A DNA stretch of 33,453 nt, from positions 1 to 33,453 of the IMG/VR virus record IMGVR_UViG_3300046520_000064; one strand, given 5' to 3'. The position numbers and the translations under genes were made by a program. The notes under the pieces are model-generated. The model saw nothing but the letters and a program-made list of their open reading frames with translations, was not told where the DNA came from and searched no databases. Every line of letters starts with the position of its first letter. Within the stretch, counting starts at the first letter, position 1. Shown in pieces: positions 33,332 through 33,453 of this stretch. This stretch comes from a virus.

Positions 33332-33453
33332 CAGGCTGTCACCTCCACTCCGCTGATGAAGTAGGCGCACGTCGTCGTGCTGCCCTGGACCTTGACCGTG
33401 TCGCCCGCGTCCATCACCTGGGAGATGTCGAGGGTGAAGATGCCGTTCGCGGG
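33331..33453 (-). CDS. Tail protein, C-terminal 40 residues only
   Basis: The gene enters from the right edge. The visible end PANGIFTLDISQVMDAGDTVKVQGSTTTCAYFISGVEVTA is beta-rich. Its stop overlaps the start of the fibre gene (TGATG). A minor tail protein is expected by position. Confidence 0.6.
   Translation of the reverse strand, partial: PANGIFTLDISQVMDAGDTVKVQGSTTTCAYFISGVEVTA

Noticed and set aside
1-33453. Integrated prophage with host flanks
   Set aside because: Phage genes continue on both sides of the integrase and no host housekeeping genes appear; the XRE cassette is short and enclosed by phage genes.

Overview
The window looks like about 33 kb of a temperate, high-GC actinobacteriophage with a siphovirus-type gene set, most likely infecting Streptomyces. 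The grounds are GC-rich codon use with frequent GTG/TTG starts, Shine-Dalgarno sites of AGGAGG type, four-base stop/start overlaps, a large serine integrase, a class II ribonucleotide reductase, ThyX, a tail fibre with an S74 chaperone, an amidase endolysin, and a Streptomyces-type XRE/TPR regulator. Phage genes lie on both sides of the integrase, so this is not a prophage cut at its attachment site. Terminase, nuclease and HNH genes (bases 1-1697) sit beside the far end of the early genes across about 1.7 kb of mostly non-coding DNA. I infer that the packaging (cos) junction is inside that stretch and that the sequence is a circular or concatemeric form.

Layout. 1-1697 (minus): HNH endonuclease, small membrane protein, SNase-like protein, thioredoxin-like protein, terminase small subunit (runs off the left edge). 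1698-3432: regulatory hub with hairpins, putative promoters, many copies of a repeated 14-mer and one small gene. 3433-12320 (plus): a long operon of small, mostly unknown genes ending with dNMP kinase, zinc-finger proteins and ThyX. 12416-14401: serine integrase. 14491-16242: XRE/TPR regulator and two small host-type genes. 16450-27002 (minus): ribonucleotide reductase, a sigma factor apparently split into two genes, metallophosphoesterase, split primase, DnaB-like helicase, resolvase-like nuclease, dCMP deaminase and Cas4/RecB-like exonuclease. 27264-27722 (minus): a repressor resembling mycobacteriophage L5 gp71, divergent from an Lsr2-like gene at 27839. 28201-33453 (minus): holin-like proteins, endolysin, tail fibres.

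The most striking content is a set of eight type II hammerhead ribozymes in the intergenic gaps of the plus operon between 3.84 and 8.61 kb. Each has the GAAA / NUH / CUGAUGA core, closed stems I and III, and stem II open to the neighbouring genes. Seven of them end 22-28 nt before a start codon (the other, 50 nt). Stems covary between copies, and a possible pseudoknot between loop I and the bases just after stem II covaries too. They would cut the polycistronic mRNA into units that each have a 5' hairpin and a 3' hairpin, and whose ends could re-form a hammerhead.

A second genome-wide system is a directional 14-mer, TGTGnnnnTGTnRC. Its core GTGCAAGT occurs at least 22 times where about one is expected. 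Nearly all copies inside transcribed blocks point with transcription and most sit at gene junctions. With the gp71-like repressor this suggests an L5-style stoperator immunity system.
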